A stretch of DNA of 37,342 bases, taken from positions 1-37,342 of IMG/VR virus record IMGVR_UViG_3300005732_000056, one strand, 5' to 3'. The translations under genes and the position numbers were made by a program. The notes under the pieces were generated by a model that saw only the letters and a list, made by a program, of their open reading frames with translations, was not told the DNA's origin and made no database searches. This document shows, piece after piece, positions 28,886-37,342 of this stretch. Numbering within the stretch: position 1 is the stretch's first letter; every line of letters starts with the position of its first letter. This stretch comes from a virus.

Positions 28886-29347
28886 ATGAAAAAAAGCACG
28901 ATTGTAAAATATTACCAGCAATGCGCCGAAGCAATTGAAGAAGTTAATGAATTTTCGTATGGTTGGGCGGCTGACATAAATGAAACGCCAAGCCGCGACT
29001 ATCCTTTGGTTTTATTAACACCAATTCCGGCCGTTGTTCCAACCAAAACGCGGGGCGTTAAGTTTTACGACGTGCTTTTTTTTGTAGTTATGCGAAATAT
29101 CGATTGTACTGAAGACGAAATTCGGTCCGGTATTGCAAAAGCAAAGAATGAAGAAGCCCTTGAAGACATTGTTGAAGAACTTATTGAAAAATTAGTTGAT
29201 AGGTCGCAACAAATTAAAGATTGGGGCAAACCCTTACTTGATATAGTCGGCGACACTAGAATAACGCCAAATGATCAACTTACGATTGACGGCGACACGT
29301 TCGTCGAAGTTCGCCATAGAATATCCGTAAATGTTACGCCATGCTAA
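28886..29347 (+). CDS. Tail terminator-like protein (tentative)
   Basis: The product has 153 residues. A helix (KKSTIVKYYQQCAEAIEEV) leads into PLVLLTPIPAV, a strand pair (GVKFYDVLFFVVM), a long acidic helix (EALEDIVEELIEKLVDR), and ends with VEVRHRISVNVTP. This alpha/beta order and length fit gpU-type tail terminators that cap the tail tube. It overlaps the gp10-like gene, a common partnership. Sequence similarity alone would not identify it. Confidence 0.5.
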   Translation: MKKSTIVKYYQQCAEAIEEVNEFSYGWAADINETPSRDYPLVLLTPIPAVVPTKTRGVKFYDVLFFVVMRNIDCTEDEIRSGIAKAKNEEALEDIVEELIEKLVDRSQQIKDWGKPLLDIVGDTRITPNDQLTIDGDTFVEVRHRISVNVTPC

Positions 29348-29844
29348 TAGAACGCTTAAAAACGGGTGTTGCGGACTTCTTGCAAGCTGAACTTGTTAAA
29401 GAGTTGGTTTCCCAAGGCCACGAAGCAACCGGAAAGTTAAAAGAATCGATTGAAGTTTCGGTTCGTAAGTCTATAGACAACGTTTCTATTCGTGGCGAAT
29501 TCGCGTTTTATGGTGAATATGTGGACCGGGGCCGAAAAGCTGGTGGAAAGAAAGTTCCAATTGACGTTTTAATTGAGTGGATAAGGGTAAAAAAGCTTTC
29601 ATTGAATGGAAAGCGCGAAAAAGACGTTGCTTTCGCTATTCAAAACAGTATTCACAAGAAAGGAATACCAACCGACGGCGACCGAAGAAAGAAGCGGTTT
29701 GTTTCCCGGACATTAGACAAACATGAAAACGAAATAATTGCACGCGTTGACGAAATTGTGTCGGGTTTTATGTTTGTACAGTTCAATAACTTGATCGAAC
29801 GAAGCCAAAAAGAATTTGACATTTTAACAAAAAGGGCCGCATGA
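29341..29844 (+). CDS. HK97 gp10-like neck/tail completion protein
   Basis: The product has 167 residues. EATGKLKESIEVSV, then FAFYGEYVDRGRKAGGKKVP and IDVLIEWIRVKKL, AIQNSIHKKGIP, KRFVSRTL follow the layout of HK97 gp10-like proteins: TGxLxxSI, a Y-x-x-YVDxGR loop and a helix leading to the W-I motif. These proteins act at the head-tail joint. The gene overlaps both neighbours. Confidence 0.65.
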   Translation: MLIERLKTGVADFLQAELVKELVSQGHEATGKLKESIEVSVRKSIDNVSIRGEFAFYGEYVDRGRKAGGKKVPIDVLIEWIRVKKLSLNGKREKDVAFAIQNSIHKKGIPTDGDRRKKRFVSRTLDKHENEIIARVDEIVSGFMFVQFNNLIERSQKEFDILTKRAA

Positions 29845-31352
29845 ATTTTATAAAAGAACCAAATACTAACACGGTACTTTCGGCTTACGAACCACTAGTT
29901 GTTTCTATTACCGAAAACACGGTCGACGAAACGTCTACCATGACGGCAATCGTTGAAGTTATGCGCGATAATAACGACCGTTGGATCGCGATAGGTGAAA
30001 AACAACAATTTGTTTATCGTAACGCGCAACACTTTCGTTTCGAAGTATCTGAAATTGTTCAACGTGAACTTGGTCACGATTACCCAAGCCAGCCGGATTC
30101 GAATATTATTATAAATCAAAACGAATCTATAGGCAAATTTCGCGTTTGGGTTAAACATTATAAGGCCGGAACCTTTCAAACCCAAGCTTGGACAAACGTC
30201 TTTTATGCTTCAAACACAATACCGGACAAACCAAGCGACACCGATTTAACAAAATTCATATTTGTCGACGGTGAAGAAAACGAATTTCTTACACGTATTA
30301 AGCGCCAAACGTTACGCCCAAACGAACACCTTCAATTTCACTTTTTCTTTTATGAAGGCCAACTTGGCACCGACGCGCAGATAAAAAAATATCCAAAGTC
30401 AGGAAGCCCAACAACAACGGCAATTCCAATATTAGCGCACAACGAAAGTTCGCACGCCTTTCAGGGAAAAGACGACGGTTCTTCGTTAAGCAGTACGCCA
30501 ACGCTTTCTTATACCGGTGCGGCCTTGGCGCGCGTAACTGGAAGCGATCGAAAAGAATATGTTGGTGTATCAATAAACCCAACCAGCCAGTATGTAGAAA
30601 TACCATGCACGGCAATAGGTGACAAATTAAACTTTGAGGTGTTTATGTGGGAAACGGGCAACGTTTTGGTTACTTGGATAAATGGAACCGGGTCCGAAAC
30701 ATTTGTTGCAGTAGACGGTTATAACACATTTACGTCGGTAGATATTCCTTCGGGAACTACTGACATACGTATCGAAAACAAAACTTCTTCGCAAATGTGG
30801 CTTATTTGGGCCAACACATTAGAAGCCGGTGTTGACACAATACAATTAAGACGCGGAATTCTTTATATAGACGAATACGACGAAACATTGGAAAAGTTCG
30901 AAGTATGGGTTGAAAATGACGACACGCCAGTATCGGAAGTTATAACCGTAGATATTGCGGAATGTTCAACCGGTCCAAGGTTGGCTTGGCTTTCTAGGCG
31001 TGGAACTATGGAACACTACACGTTTGCACCTTCGCAAGCTGGAACCAAGAACGCGACAAAAACCAAAGTGTTATCGGAACAATTCGGCCCAATTGGCGAA
31101 AGTCGCGGTATTCGATCCGCTTTTAGTGAAAGCAATGACGTAACAACCGTGTTTTCTTTTCACGAAGACAACGACGTGTTGGCGTGGCTTGGTGAAATAG
31201 TTGAAAGCCCTGAAGTTTATTTGGTCCATTCTTTCGACAACCGTGAACCGGTCGACGTTATTTCGGCGTCATTTCCAACGGAAAGCAAAAGAATAACACA
31301 AGGAAGTATTTCCTTCAGGCCGTCACACTCTAATAAAATACAAAATGGCTAA
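29841..31352 (+). CDS. Distal tail-like structural protein
   Basis: The product has 503 residues, beta-rich throughout, with repeated Ig-like stretches. The C-terminal third contains PRLAWLSRRGTMEHYTFAPSQ, a pattern I know from Bacteroidota phage distal tail proteins (W-L-x-x-x-G-x-x-x-x-T-F), and DREPVDVISASFPTESKR near the end. It probably forms the ring joining the tube to the tip. It overlaps the previous gene by ATGA and the next by 8 bp. Confidence 0.6.
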   Translation: MNFIKEPNTNTVLSAYEPLVVSITENTVDETSTMTAIVEVMRDNNDRWIAIGEKQQFVYRNAQHFRFEVSEIVQRELGHDYPSQPDSNIIINQNESIGKFRVWVKHYKAGTFQTQAWTNVFYASNTIPDKPSDTDLTKFIFVDGEENEFLTRIKRQTLRPNEHLQFHFFFYEGQLGTDAQIKKYPKSGSPTTTAIPILAHNESSHAFQGKDDGSSLSSTPTLSYTGAALARVTGSDRKEYVGVSINPTSQYVEIPCTAIGDKLNFEVFMWETGNVLVTWINGTGSETFVAVDGYNTFTSVDIPSGTTDIRIENKTSSQMWLIWANTLEAGVDTIQLRRGILYIDEYDETLEKFEVWVENDDTPVSEVITVDIAECSTGPRLAWLSRRGTMEHYTFAPSQAGTKNATKTKVLSEQFGPIGESRGIRSAFSESNDVTTVFSFHEDNDVLAWLGEIVESPEVYLVHSFDNREPVDVISASFPTESKRITQGSISFRPSHSNKIQNG

Positions 31353-33615
31353 CGTTAACGTAATTGTAAACGACGAAGAAATATATGACTTTGTACCCGG
31401 AAGTCTTGGGTTGTCGACCAATTGGCAAGCCAAGCTTATAGACGATATTAACGCATATAGGTTAAAGCACACCAAAACAATAACGTTAATTTTAACCAAA
31501 AGCTTGTCGAAGATATTGGGCGCGCCGTTGGTTTTAGATTCTCCTTCAGAATTAAACCCAATAAGCAAACCGACGATATTAATTGAAGTCGACGGCCAAC
31601 GCTTTATTGAGGGTTACATGAAGATAACCAGCGGATCAATTTTCGCAATTGGCGGCACAATTGAATTTTCAGTTATACCAATAGAAAAAGACTTTATTTC
31701 GGCGCTTAAAGCTTTGAATATGCGCGATATTGATTTATCGGGAATGAATCACACGTTCAACGAAACCAATATATATTTGAACATGACAAGCGTTTCGGCG
31801 CCTACCGAATACGCGTATTTTCCGGTTCATGTTGGTCGTGTTGGGTATAGAAAAATACTTTCTATTGTTGACGCTGGCGGCGGTGTGGCGCGTGTGTATT
31901 ATATCGGTGAAAGAATTACGACGCCCGAAACGGTTGACGTTGTTGGGTGTGAAGATTCGTCTTATAATGTAACCAACGCGACTTTTTCCGACGAAGTTTC
32001 TACGTTTTGGAATGGAATAAACGTTTGGCGCGCAACGACGCCGGATATAACCGTAAAAGAAAACGGGTATAACCAAACCGGATTTTTTAAATACAATTCG
32101 GAAACGTTTTGGCGTATGCACGACTTTGTTCCGGCCGTGAATATGAAAGAATTATTTTTGGCAATGTTTGAATCGATCGGTTGGGAAGTTTCCGGCGACG
32201 ATTATTTAAACATATTGGCCGACAAGTGGCACTATCAATATAATATGTCATTGTTTTCGGAAGCCCTGAAGAAACGACTTGAATATAGAACGGGAATACA
32301 AGAAGGACACTTTACACTTACGGGCGTAGCGGGTCCGGTGGTGGTCCCTTTTCGAAAGTTTGAAGAACTTGGTTTAAATTCAAACCAATATTATAACGAC
32401 ACCGATTCGGATAATTTAACGCAAATTGTAGGAAACAACCACGTTTCCGAATGGGTCGCGCCCGAAACCGGCTGGTTTCATATCGAATCAAGGTGTTATT
32501 TCCTAGGCAACGCGTCATTGATCGACATTTCTGTTTACGACGGGGGTGGAAGCCATTATTTGACCGTTGACACGGCTGGCATAACTTCAACGGCTGGAAG
32601 CTACGACGAAAAGTTGTTCGGCTTGGCATACATTCCGGCGGGCTATTCTGTTCGGGTAACAATTACGTTTACCGGGTCAACGTTCACCCCGGTATTGTTT
32701 GACGATTCTTATTTCCACGGGGTACCGGTTCCGGCACTACTTGACGGAATGACCGCACACCCGCAAGAAATACTTCCAAATAATACGGCTTATGAGTGGT
32801 TGAAAGACTTGTCTTTACTTCACCAGTTAAGGCTTTACCCGGACGAAGTGAAGAAGAAAGTTTTTGCAGTTTTGGACAAAGACAATATGACCGGACAAAC
32901 GAACGATTGGGTTCAAAAATTGGATCGTAGCGCCGAAATAGAGGTCAAACCGGTTTCGCTTTTTCACCCCTTGAAATATAGGTTTGATTGGTTAAGCGAT
33001 TCGAACGACTACGAAATGACGTTCCGCGAAAGTATTTCGGGGCGTTATGCTGGCGGCGAAGTGGACAACCCGAACCCGTTCGTTGAAGGCACCACAACGA
33101 AAGCTTTATCGATCTATGCGGCCACAATAAACGGAATTGAACGCTATGAAGGCGCTTTTGAAATGGGAAACCCAATAATGAGGGGCGAAGACGGTGAAAG
33201 GAAAGACTACGAAGCCCGTATTTTCGAAATAGATCGCGATTTTAATTTGTGGGTCTACTATGAAGACACCAACGTATTGCAATTTTTCTATTTCGAATCA
33301 AATAATACTACAGATTACCCAAGGGCATATTTCCCGGAAGAACTACATTTTGAAGAACTAATTGCGGACTATTGGGGCCGTATGATAGACGCGATTAAAT
33401 TCGGTGTGTTAATCCGGGCCGCCTTTGGATTAAATGCAACCGACGCGTTAAAATTCAACGATATTTCCGAAAAAAGTGTCGAATTTCGTAAGTGGCACCA
33501 AATAAAAGTCAATGGAACGGAAGTTCGCGCTGAATTACTTGGTATTAAAGACTACCAACCAACCAACAACGAAAACACAATTTGTGAATTATTATGTCAG
33601 ATATTAAGAAACTAG
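31345..33615 (+). CDS. Tail hub / tail-associated protein
   Basis: The product has 756 residues. The N-terminal 130 (SLGLSTNWQAKLIDDINAYRL, then KTITLILTKSLSKILGAPLVL, FIEGYMKITSGSI) match a pattern of large tail-tip proteins in Bacteroidota phages, where a lipase- or hub-like domain begins with a T-x-x-x-x-P/K-T-x-x-x-x-K-x-L-G segment. The middle and C-terminus are beta-rich with no enzymatic motif visible. It is probably the tail hub or Tal equivalent. Its end overlaps the tape measure by 22 bp. Confidence 0.6.
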   Translation: MANVNVIVNDEEIYDFVPGSLGLSTNWQAKLIDDINAYRLKHTKTITLILTKSLSKILGAPLVLDSPSELNPISKPTILIEVDGQRFIEGYMKITSGSIFAIGGTIEFSVIPIEKDFISALKALNMRDIDLSGMNHTFNETNIYLNMTSVSAPTEYAYFPVHVGRVGYRKILSIVDAGGGVARVYYIGERITTPETVDVVGCEDSSYNVTNATFSDEVSTFWNGINVWRATTPDITVKENGYNQTGFFKYNSETFWRMHDFVPAVNMKELFLAMFESIGWEVSGDDYLNILADKWHYQYNMSLFSEALKKRLEYRTGIQEGHFTLTGVAGPVVVPFRKFEELGLNSNQYYNDTDSDNLTQIVGNNHVSEWVAPETGWFHIESRCYFLGNASLIDISVYDGGGSHYLTVDTAGITSTAGSYDEKLFGLAYIPAGYSVRVTITFTGSTFTPVLFDDSYFHGVPVPALLDGMTAHPQEILPNNTAYEWLKDLSLLHQLRLYPDEVKKKVFAVLDKDNMTGQTNDWVQKLDRSAEIEVKPVSLFHPLKYRFDWLSDSNDYEMTFRESISGRYAGGEVDNPNPFVEGTTTKALSIYAATINGIERYEGAFEMGNPIMRGEDGERKDYEARIFEIDRDFNLWVYYEDTNVLQFFYFESNNTTDYPRAYFPEELHFEELIADYWGRMIDAIKFGVLIRAAFGLNATDALKFNDISEKSVEFRKWHQIKVNGTEVRAELLGIKDYQPTNNENTICELLCQILRN

Positions 33616-36548
33616 CGTTTGAATTAAACATATTAGGCACCGACGGCCAATTGGACAAGCTGACACAAGCCGAAAAGAAGATAATTCGATTAACTGAAGG
33701 CACTAAGCACTTAAAAAAGGCATACGAAGCGGGCGAATTGTCACAAGACGAATATGCGGCCGCCGTTGGAAAGGCGAACGCACAATTGAAGGTTGCGCGA
33801 CGCCAAAAGAATGAAGTAATAAAAACTATTGACTTAGAAAATAAGCGTGTAAAGTCTGCAAACACGTCGTACAATAGTCTTTCGGCAACGTATTCGTTAA
33901 TGAAAAAGCGAATTAATGAAATGACCGAAAGCCAACGGAAGAACACCGAAGAAGGTCGAAGACTTGTAAAACAGTCGAAAGAAATTCGCGAAAAAATGAA
34001 CCAACAACAAATTGCGACCGGAAACAGTTCGCTAAACGTTGGTAAATATTCGGAAGCTTTAAGCGGTTTAAATGGCATATTTGGACGTTTCGGGGGGCAA
34101 TTAGGTCGACAAATTCAGATTCTTACAACTATGCAAGGGTCAATGAAAGAAGGCGTTGGCATATTGAAGAAGTTCGCACTTGGGACCGACGGTTCAACAA
34201 AGGCGTTAAGCCGTTCTTCAAAGGCACTTCGGATATTTCGGGCTGCATTGATCGCGACGGGTATCGGTGCAATAGTTGTTTTAATTGGTTCATTGGTTGC
34301 GGCCTTCTTGTCTACTCAACGCGGAATGGACGCCGTTAACAAGGTTTTAAGGCCATTGCAAGCCCTTTTTCAACGTTTCGTTGGCTTCCTTCAAAACGTG
34401 GCGCTTGGCGCCTTTGACGGGCTTAAAAACGCCATTAATAATCCAGTGGACGCCCTGAAGCGTTTGGGAACGGCTATAAAAGACAATATTATAAACCGGT
34501 TTACCGCGCTGAAAGTGTTTGCTGGTGCAATACAAAAAATATTTTCCGGTGACTTTAAGGGGGCCGCGAAAGACTTCGGAAACGGTGTTATTCAAATGAC
34601 TACCGGGGTAACTGAAGGAATTGACAAGCTACAAAAGGCCGGACAAAAAACCGGCGAATTCATACAAGAAGCAATTGAACAAGGTAAACGACTAGACGCA
34701 ATTCAAAAGCAAATTGAACTTGTAGAAATAGAACGAATTAGACGCGGCGCCAAGCTTACGCAGTTGGCGAAGGAATCAAATAAGATAGCGGACGACACAA
34801 CCAAGTCTTTCGAAGAACGTTCCGCAGCGGCAAAGCGTGCTATGAAGCTGGAACAAGAACGACAAAGCATTGATATACGTTATTTTGATTTATTGGTAAA
34901 ACAAAAGCGCCTTCAAAATTCCCTTAATGACACAAGCCGCGAAGACGAAAAAGAACTTGCCGAAATAGAAAAGCAACGCGCCGAAGCAATTACGGCACGG
35001 GTGAAGGCTCAAACCTTGTATAATACCAAGTTGAACACCATAAACACACAAGCGGCGGTTCTGACTAAGCAACAATTGAAAGCCGTTGAAGATGCGGCCA
35101 AGGGCAACTTAAAAATAGCCTTAAAGATTCGCGACGAAGGTTTGGCAATTAAGAAAGACGGGCTTGAAAAAGAGTTGGCAACAATTCAAAACAAACACGA
35201 CGACGAAACAAAACTTCTTCGTTCCCAATTGATCACTGAAGAAGAAATAAACAAAGCCAAGGGTGCTTTGAAAGAAGAATTGTTAAAACGTAATGAATTA
35301 ATTAACGAACGAATTCTTCAGTTGGAAGAAGTTTTGTCGGGTAAATTAATCAAGGCCCGAAAAGAAGACGCAGAAAAAACGAAAGCGCTACGTTTAAAAG
35401 AACTTGAAAGCCTTGAAAAGTTGGAACAACTTAGTGTTCGAAATAAGGTTATAAACGAAACCATAACAACCGAACAAGGTGAACGCGAAATTCTTGAAAT
35501 AAAGAAGCGATACTTGAAAGAAAAGTTGGCGCTAATTGATACCGAAACGACCGAAGGTAAAGCAGCATATCAACAACTTGTTAATGAAATAGATCAAATT
35601 AACAACGCGGACGGGAAAAAAGGCTTGGCCGACTTGTTAAGCATTTCGGACGAAGACGCGGTTTTAATTAAACAAAAAGCTTTTGCACTGGCTTCGGAAA
35701 TTAGCCAAACAATAGCAACTATAAATTCAAACGCAAGAAAGGCCCAATTGGCGAAAGACTTACGCGAAACCGACGACGCAAAGCGCGCCGAATTGGCTAT
35801 TGAAGACAATCGTTTGGAACGTGGTTTAATATCACAAGAACAATATACCGCCCGGAAGTCACTTCTTGAACAAGAATATGACCAAAAGCGTGAAGATATT
35901 GAACGCCAAGCTTTTGAAAGAAACAAACAAGCGTCGATTCTTGCGGCGGCTATGGCTGGAAGTTTGGCCGTTCTTAACGTATTGGCTACAAATAAAGGCG
36001 GTGCAATATCGCGGGCTATTGAAGCCGGTTATGTCATAGCACAAACGGCGCTTCAAATAGCGGAAATAAGAAGCCAAGAATTCGCTGAAGGTGGTCTTGT
36101 TCAATTTTCCGGCGAACGTGTACCACAAGGCGCGCGAAACATACGTCAAAAACGAAATGGCGACAATGTATTGGCTACAGTAAAAGAAGGCGAAGTTGTG
36201 TTGAATGACGAACAACAAGAAGCCCTTGGCGGCGACGCGGTTTTCCGTGCAATAGGTGTTCCGGGCTTCAGTTCGGGCGGTTATGTGAAAGCCGACGGCG
36301 CTTTGGTTCTTGGATCAACGAAAGCACCCGATTCGTTTTTAAATCCACTATTAGCACCGGGACCGTTATTTAACACGCCTTCGTTACAAAATACAAAGCT
36401 ATCTTTGAGCGGTGAACAACTTGAAAGTATGGTAGCGACATTTGGAAGTATTGTTGAAGCACGTATTCAAGGTTTAAGAATAAGTGAATATGAAGTCAGT
36501 AAGGCGCAAAATAATGTTGAAACAATTCAAAGCGAATCAAATTATTAA
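33594..36548 (+). CDS. Tape measure protein
   Basis: The product has 984 residues, the longest gene. It has a helical coiled-coil N-terminus (LTQAEKKIIRLTEGTKHLKK, RKNTEEGRRLVKQSK) and a hydrophobic segment at about 218-240 (LIATGIGAIVVLIGSLVAAF). A long charged coiled-coil middle (KELAEIEKQRAEAITARVKAQ) precedes a Gly/Ala-rich C-terminal part (SILAAAMAGSLAVLNVLAT, GGLVQFSGERVPQ). These are the marks of tape measure proteins, whose length sets tail length. At about 0.15 nm per residue it predicts a tail of roughly 150 nm. Confidence 0.88.
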   Translation: MSDIKKLAFELNILGTDGQLDKLTQAEKKIIRLTEGTKHLKKAYEAGELSQDEYAAAVGKANAQLKVARRQKNEVIKTIDLENKRVKSANTSYNSLSATYSLMKKRINEMTESQRKNTEEGRRLVKQSKEIREKMNQQQIATGNSSLNVGKYSEALSGLNGIFGRFGGQLGRQIQILTTMQGSMKEGVGILKKFALGTDGSTKALSRSSKALRIFRAALIATGIGAIVVLIGSLVAAFLSTQRGMDAVNKVLRPLQALFQRFVGFLQNVALGAFDGLKNAINNPVDALKRLGTAIKDNIINRFTALKVFAGAIQKIFSGDFKGAAKDFGNGVIQMTTGVTEGIDKLQKAGQKTGEFIQEAIEQGKRLDAIQKQIELVEIERIRRGAKLTQLAKESNKIADDTTKSFEERSAAAKRAMKLEQERQSIDIRYFDLLVKQKRLQNSLNDTSREDEKELAEIEKQRAEAITARVKAQTLYNTKLNTINTQAAVLTKQQLKAVEDAAKGNLKIALKIRDEGLAIKKDGLEKELATIQNKHDDETKLLRSQLITEEEINKAKGALKEELLKRNELINERILQLEEVLSGKLIKARKEDAEKTKALRLKELESLEKLEQLSVRNKVINETITTEQGEREILEIKKRYLKEKLALIDTETTEGKAAYQQLVNEIDQINNADGKKGLADLLSISDEDAVLIKQKAFALASEISQTIATINSNARKAQLAKDLRETDDAKRAELAIEDNRLERGLISQEQYTARKSLLEQEYDQKREDIERQAFERNKQASILAAAMAGSLAVLNVLATNKGGAISRAIEAGYVIAQTALQIAEIRSQEFAEGGLVQFSGERVPQGARNIRQKRNGDNVLATVKEGEVVLNDEQQEALGGDAVFRAIGVPGFSSGGYVKADGALVLGSTKAPDSFLNPLLAPGPLFNTPSLQNTKLSLSGEQLESMVATFGSIVEARIQGLRISEYEVSKAQNNVETIQSESNY

Positions 36549-36551
36549 AAT

Positions 36552-36818
36552 ATGTTGAATACGATCGACGAAATTCAAAAAATAGCCGTCGCTAAGTTGG
36601 GCCAAGAATTCAGCCCCGAAACTTTTGAATTTTTAAAGAAACTATTGGATAAACGAAAATGTCGAATTGGCTTGATCAAAAAACTTTATGACGAAAGTTT
36701 AAAAGAAGGGTTGGCCCCGGTTGACGCACGTTTTGAATGTGAAGAAGAATTTAAGGCTTCCGAATCGTTTGTGAAAAACTGTATTTACCGTTATAGGAAC
36801 GTAGAAATTCCTATTTGA
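36552..36818 (+). CDS. Small helical protein after the tape measure
   Basis: The product has 88 residues, fully helical and charged (IDEIQKIAVAKLGQEFSPETFEFLKKLL), with a late segment SESFVKNCIYRYRNVEI that has an HTH-like feel. It is the last plus gene of the tail operon and overlaps the convergent minus gene by 8 bp. The role is unknown; a regulator or tail accessory is possible. Confidence 0.5.
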   Translation: MLNTIDEIQKIAVAKLGQEFSPETFEFLKKLLDKRKCRIGLIKKLYDESLKEGLAPVDARFECEEEFKASESFVKNCIYRYRNVEIPI

Positions 36819-37035
36819 CAAGCAACCAGCTATAAAAGCCAGCCTTTTCAAATTCGAATATTATCATGTTTTGCCGTGGTTCTTCAATTGTGTCAGACGA
36901 AAACGCAGCTTGCAACGGAAGCTTAACGGGAATTTTTATTCGTTCGTAGGGGTAACGCGACGCAAGCGGCAACGCCTTCTTCGCTTCTTCAAACGCTTCT
37001 TCGTATTGGTCCGCAAGTTCGTCGAACGTCTTCAT
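36811..37035 (-). CDS. Small hypothetical protein, end of minus operon
   Basis: The product has 74 residues: a helix (DELADQYEEAFEEAKKALPLA), a basic turn (RYPYERIKIPVKLPLQA), then NMIIFEFEKAGFYSWLL. No family is recognised. It is the ninth and last gene of the minus operon and ends convergently with the tail operon, overlapping it by 8 bp. Confidence 0.5.
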   Translation of the reverse strand: MKTFDELADQYEEAFEEAKKALPLASRYPYERIKIPVKLPLQAAFSSDTIEEPRQNMIIFEFEKAGFYSWLLVK

Positions 37036-37202
37036 TTTTTAATATCTTCAATGCAGTCGCTTATTTGTGTCGATATTACCCGCAACGCGTTCTTAACTTC
37101 TTCGGGTTGGTTTTTAAATCCTACTAAAGAGTTGTCGACCTGAACACTATCAAGCGCTTTTAATCCGCTTATATAACCCAATATAGACTTTGGTTTACGC
37201 AT
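37032..37202 (-). CDS. Small hypothetical protein
   Basis: A 56-residue frame starts at ATG 37202, 6 bp after the oxygenase stop, and overlaps the next gene by ATGA. It reads MRKPKSILGYISGLKALDSV...QVDNSLVGFKNQPEEVKN...ALRVISTQISDCIEDIKK, a helical protein. Support comes from the tight operon spacing. No function is suggested. Confidence 0.55.
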   Translation of the reverse strand: MRKPKSILGYISGLKALDSVQVDNSLVGFKNQPEEVKNALRVISTQISDCIEDIKK

Positions 37203-37208
37203 TTTGTT

Positions 37209-37342
37209 TTATACTAAAGTTGTTAATTCTTGCGGAATATTTCGCGACAATCTTCGATCGCGCATAATCCAATAACAATTCAATCGATTTATAGAATTAC
37301 CTTTCAAGTCGTATTTGTCGCGACTAAAGGAAACTTTCAAGA
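37209..37342 (-). CDS. 2OG-Fe(II) oxygenase, C-terminal part (joins bases 573-1 across the circle)
   Basis: The final 21 codons before TAA at 37211-37209 read YWIMRDRRLSRNIP...QELTTLV and continue the frame from 1-573 once the 68-base overlap is removed. Bases 37275-37342 duplicate 1-68. The oxygenase motifs lie in the 1-573 part. Confidence 0.65.
   Translation of the reverse strand, partial: LKVSFSRDKYDLKGNSINRLNCYWIMRDRRLSRNIPQELTTLV
37275..37342. repeat. Right copy of 68-bp terminal direct repeat
   Basis: Identical to bases 1-68. See the left copy for interpretation. Confidence 0.95.

Noticed and set aside
1-37342. CRISPR array, integrase, transposase or IS element
   Set aside because: No spaced direct-repeat array, no recombinase motif and no IS-type inverted ends were found. 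The only tandem repeats are those listed in coding regions.

Overview
The window is a complete, circularly assembled genome of a tailed bacteriophage (siphovirus-like), about 37.3 kb. Its first 68 bases recur exactly as its last 68. When the ends are joined through this overlap, an open minus-strand gene reads straight across, so the unit is 37,274 bp. The host is very probably a member of Bacteroidota. The promoters fit the TTTG-N19-TAnnTTTG type of that phylum, most start codons follow A/T-rich leaders without Shine-Dalgarno sequences, and the structural proteins have the sequence patterns of Bacteroidota phages. I see no integrase, excisionase or CI-like repressor, no DNA polymerase and no CRISPR array. 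The phage is probably lytic and relies on the host replisome.

Layout. (1) Minus strand, 2876 down to 1 and on through the join to 36811: a tightly packed operon of nine small genes. It starts with a small HTH protein and includes an ASCH-domain protein, an exported protein and a putative 2OG-Fe(II) oxygenase cut by the window ends. (2) Plus strand 2991-7892: capsid module with a protease-scaffold, major capsid protein, tube-like structural protein, portal and connector. (3) 7894-10337: four translationally coupled genes, namely a patatin-like phospholipase, a stand-alone PAS-domain protein, a one-TM coiled-coil protein and a membrane-anchored holin/endolysin fusion. This is probably the lysis cassette, and it is the most unusual part of the genome. 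(4) 10417-14647: recombination module with a YqaJ-like exonuclease, a DUF1351-like coiled-coil protein, a winged-helix protein and a VRR-NUC nuclease. (5) 14822-16680: replication initiation module with a DUF6291-type protein carrying internal 18-bp iterons, a DnaC-like AAA+ loader and a free-standing DnaA domain IV-like protein. (6) 16719-20700: small accessory genes and a tRNA(CAT) with an initiator-like C1-A72 mismatch, transcribed from its own promoter. (7) 20791-36818: packaging and tail operon with small and large terminase, a tail-assembly chaperone with a probable -1 frameshift, fibres, tail completion proteins, distal tail and hub proteins and the tape measure.

Transcription. Four promoters share the extended core TAnATTTGCGCAA: the minus operon, 10391, 14701 and 20747. 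They drive the accessory, recombination, replication and packaging/tail units. Two near-identical 35-bp promoters (16684 and 18126) drive accessory genes. Rho-independent terminators are visible near 6119, 10685, 14056 and 18081, with a weaker hairpin at 5279.

All functional calls rest on reading motifs in the translated sequence. No database search was run.
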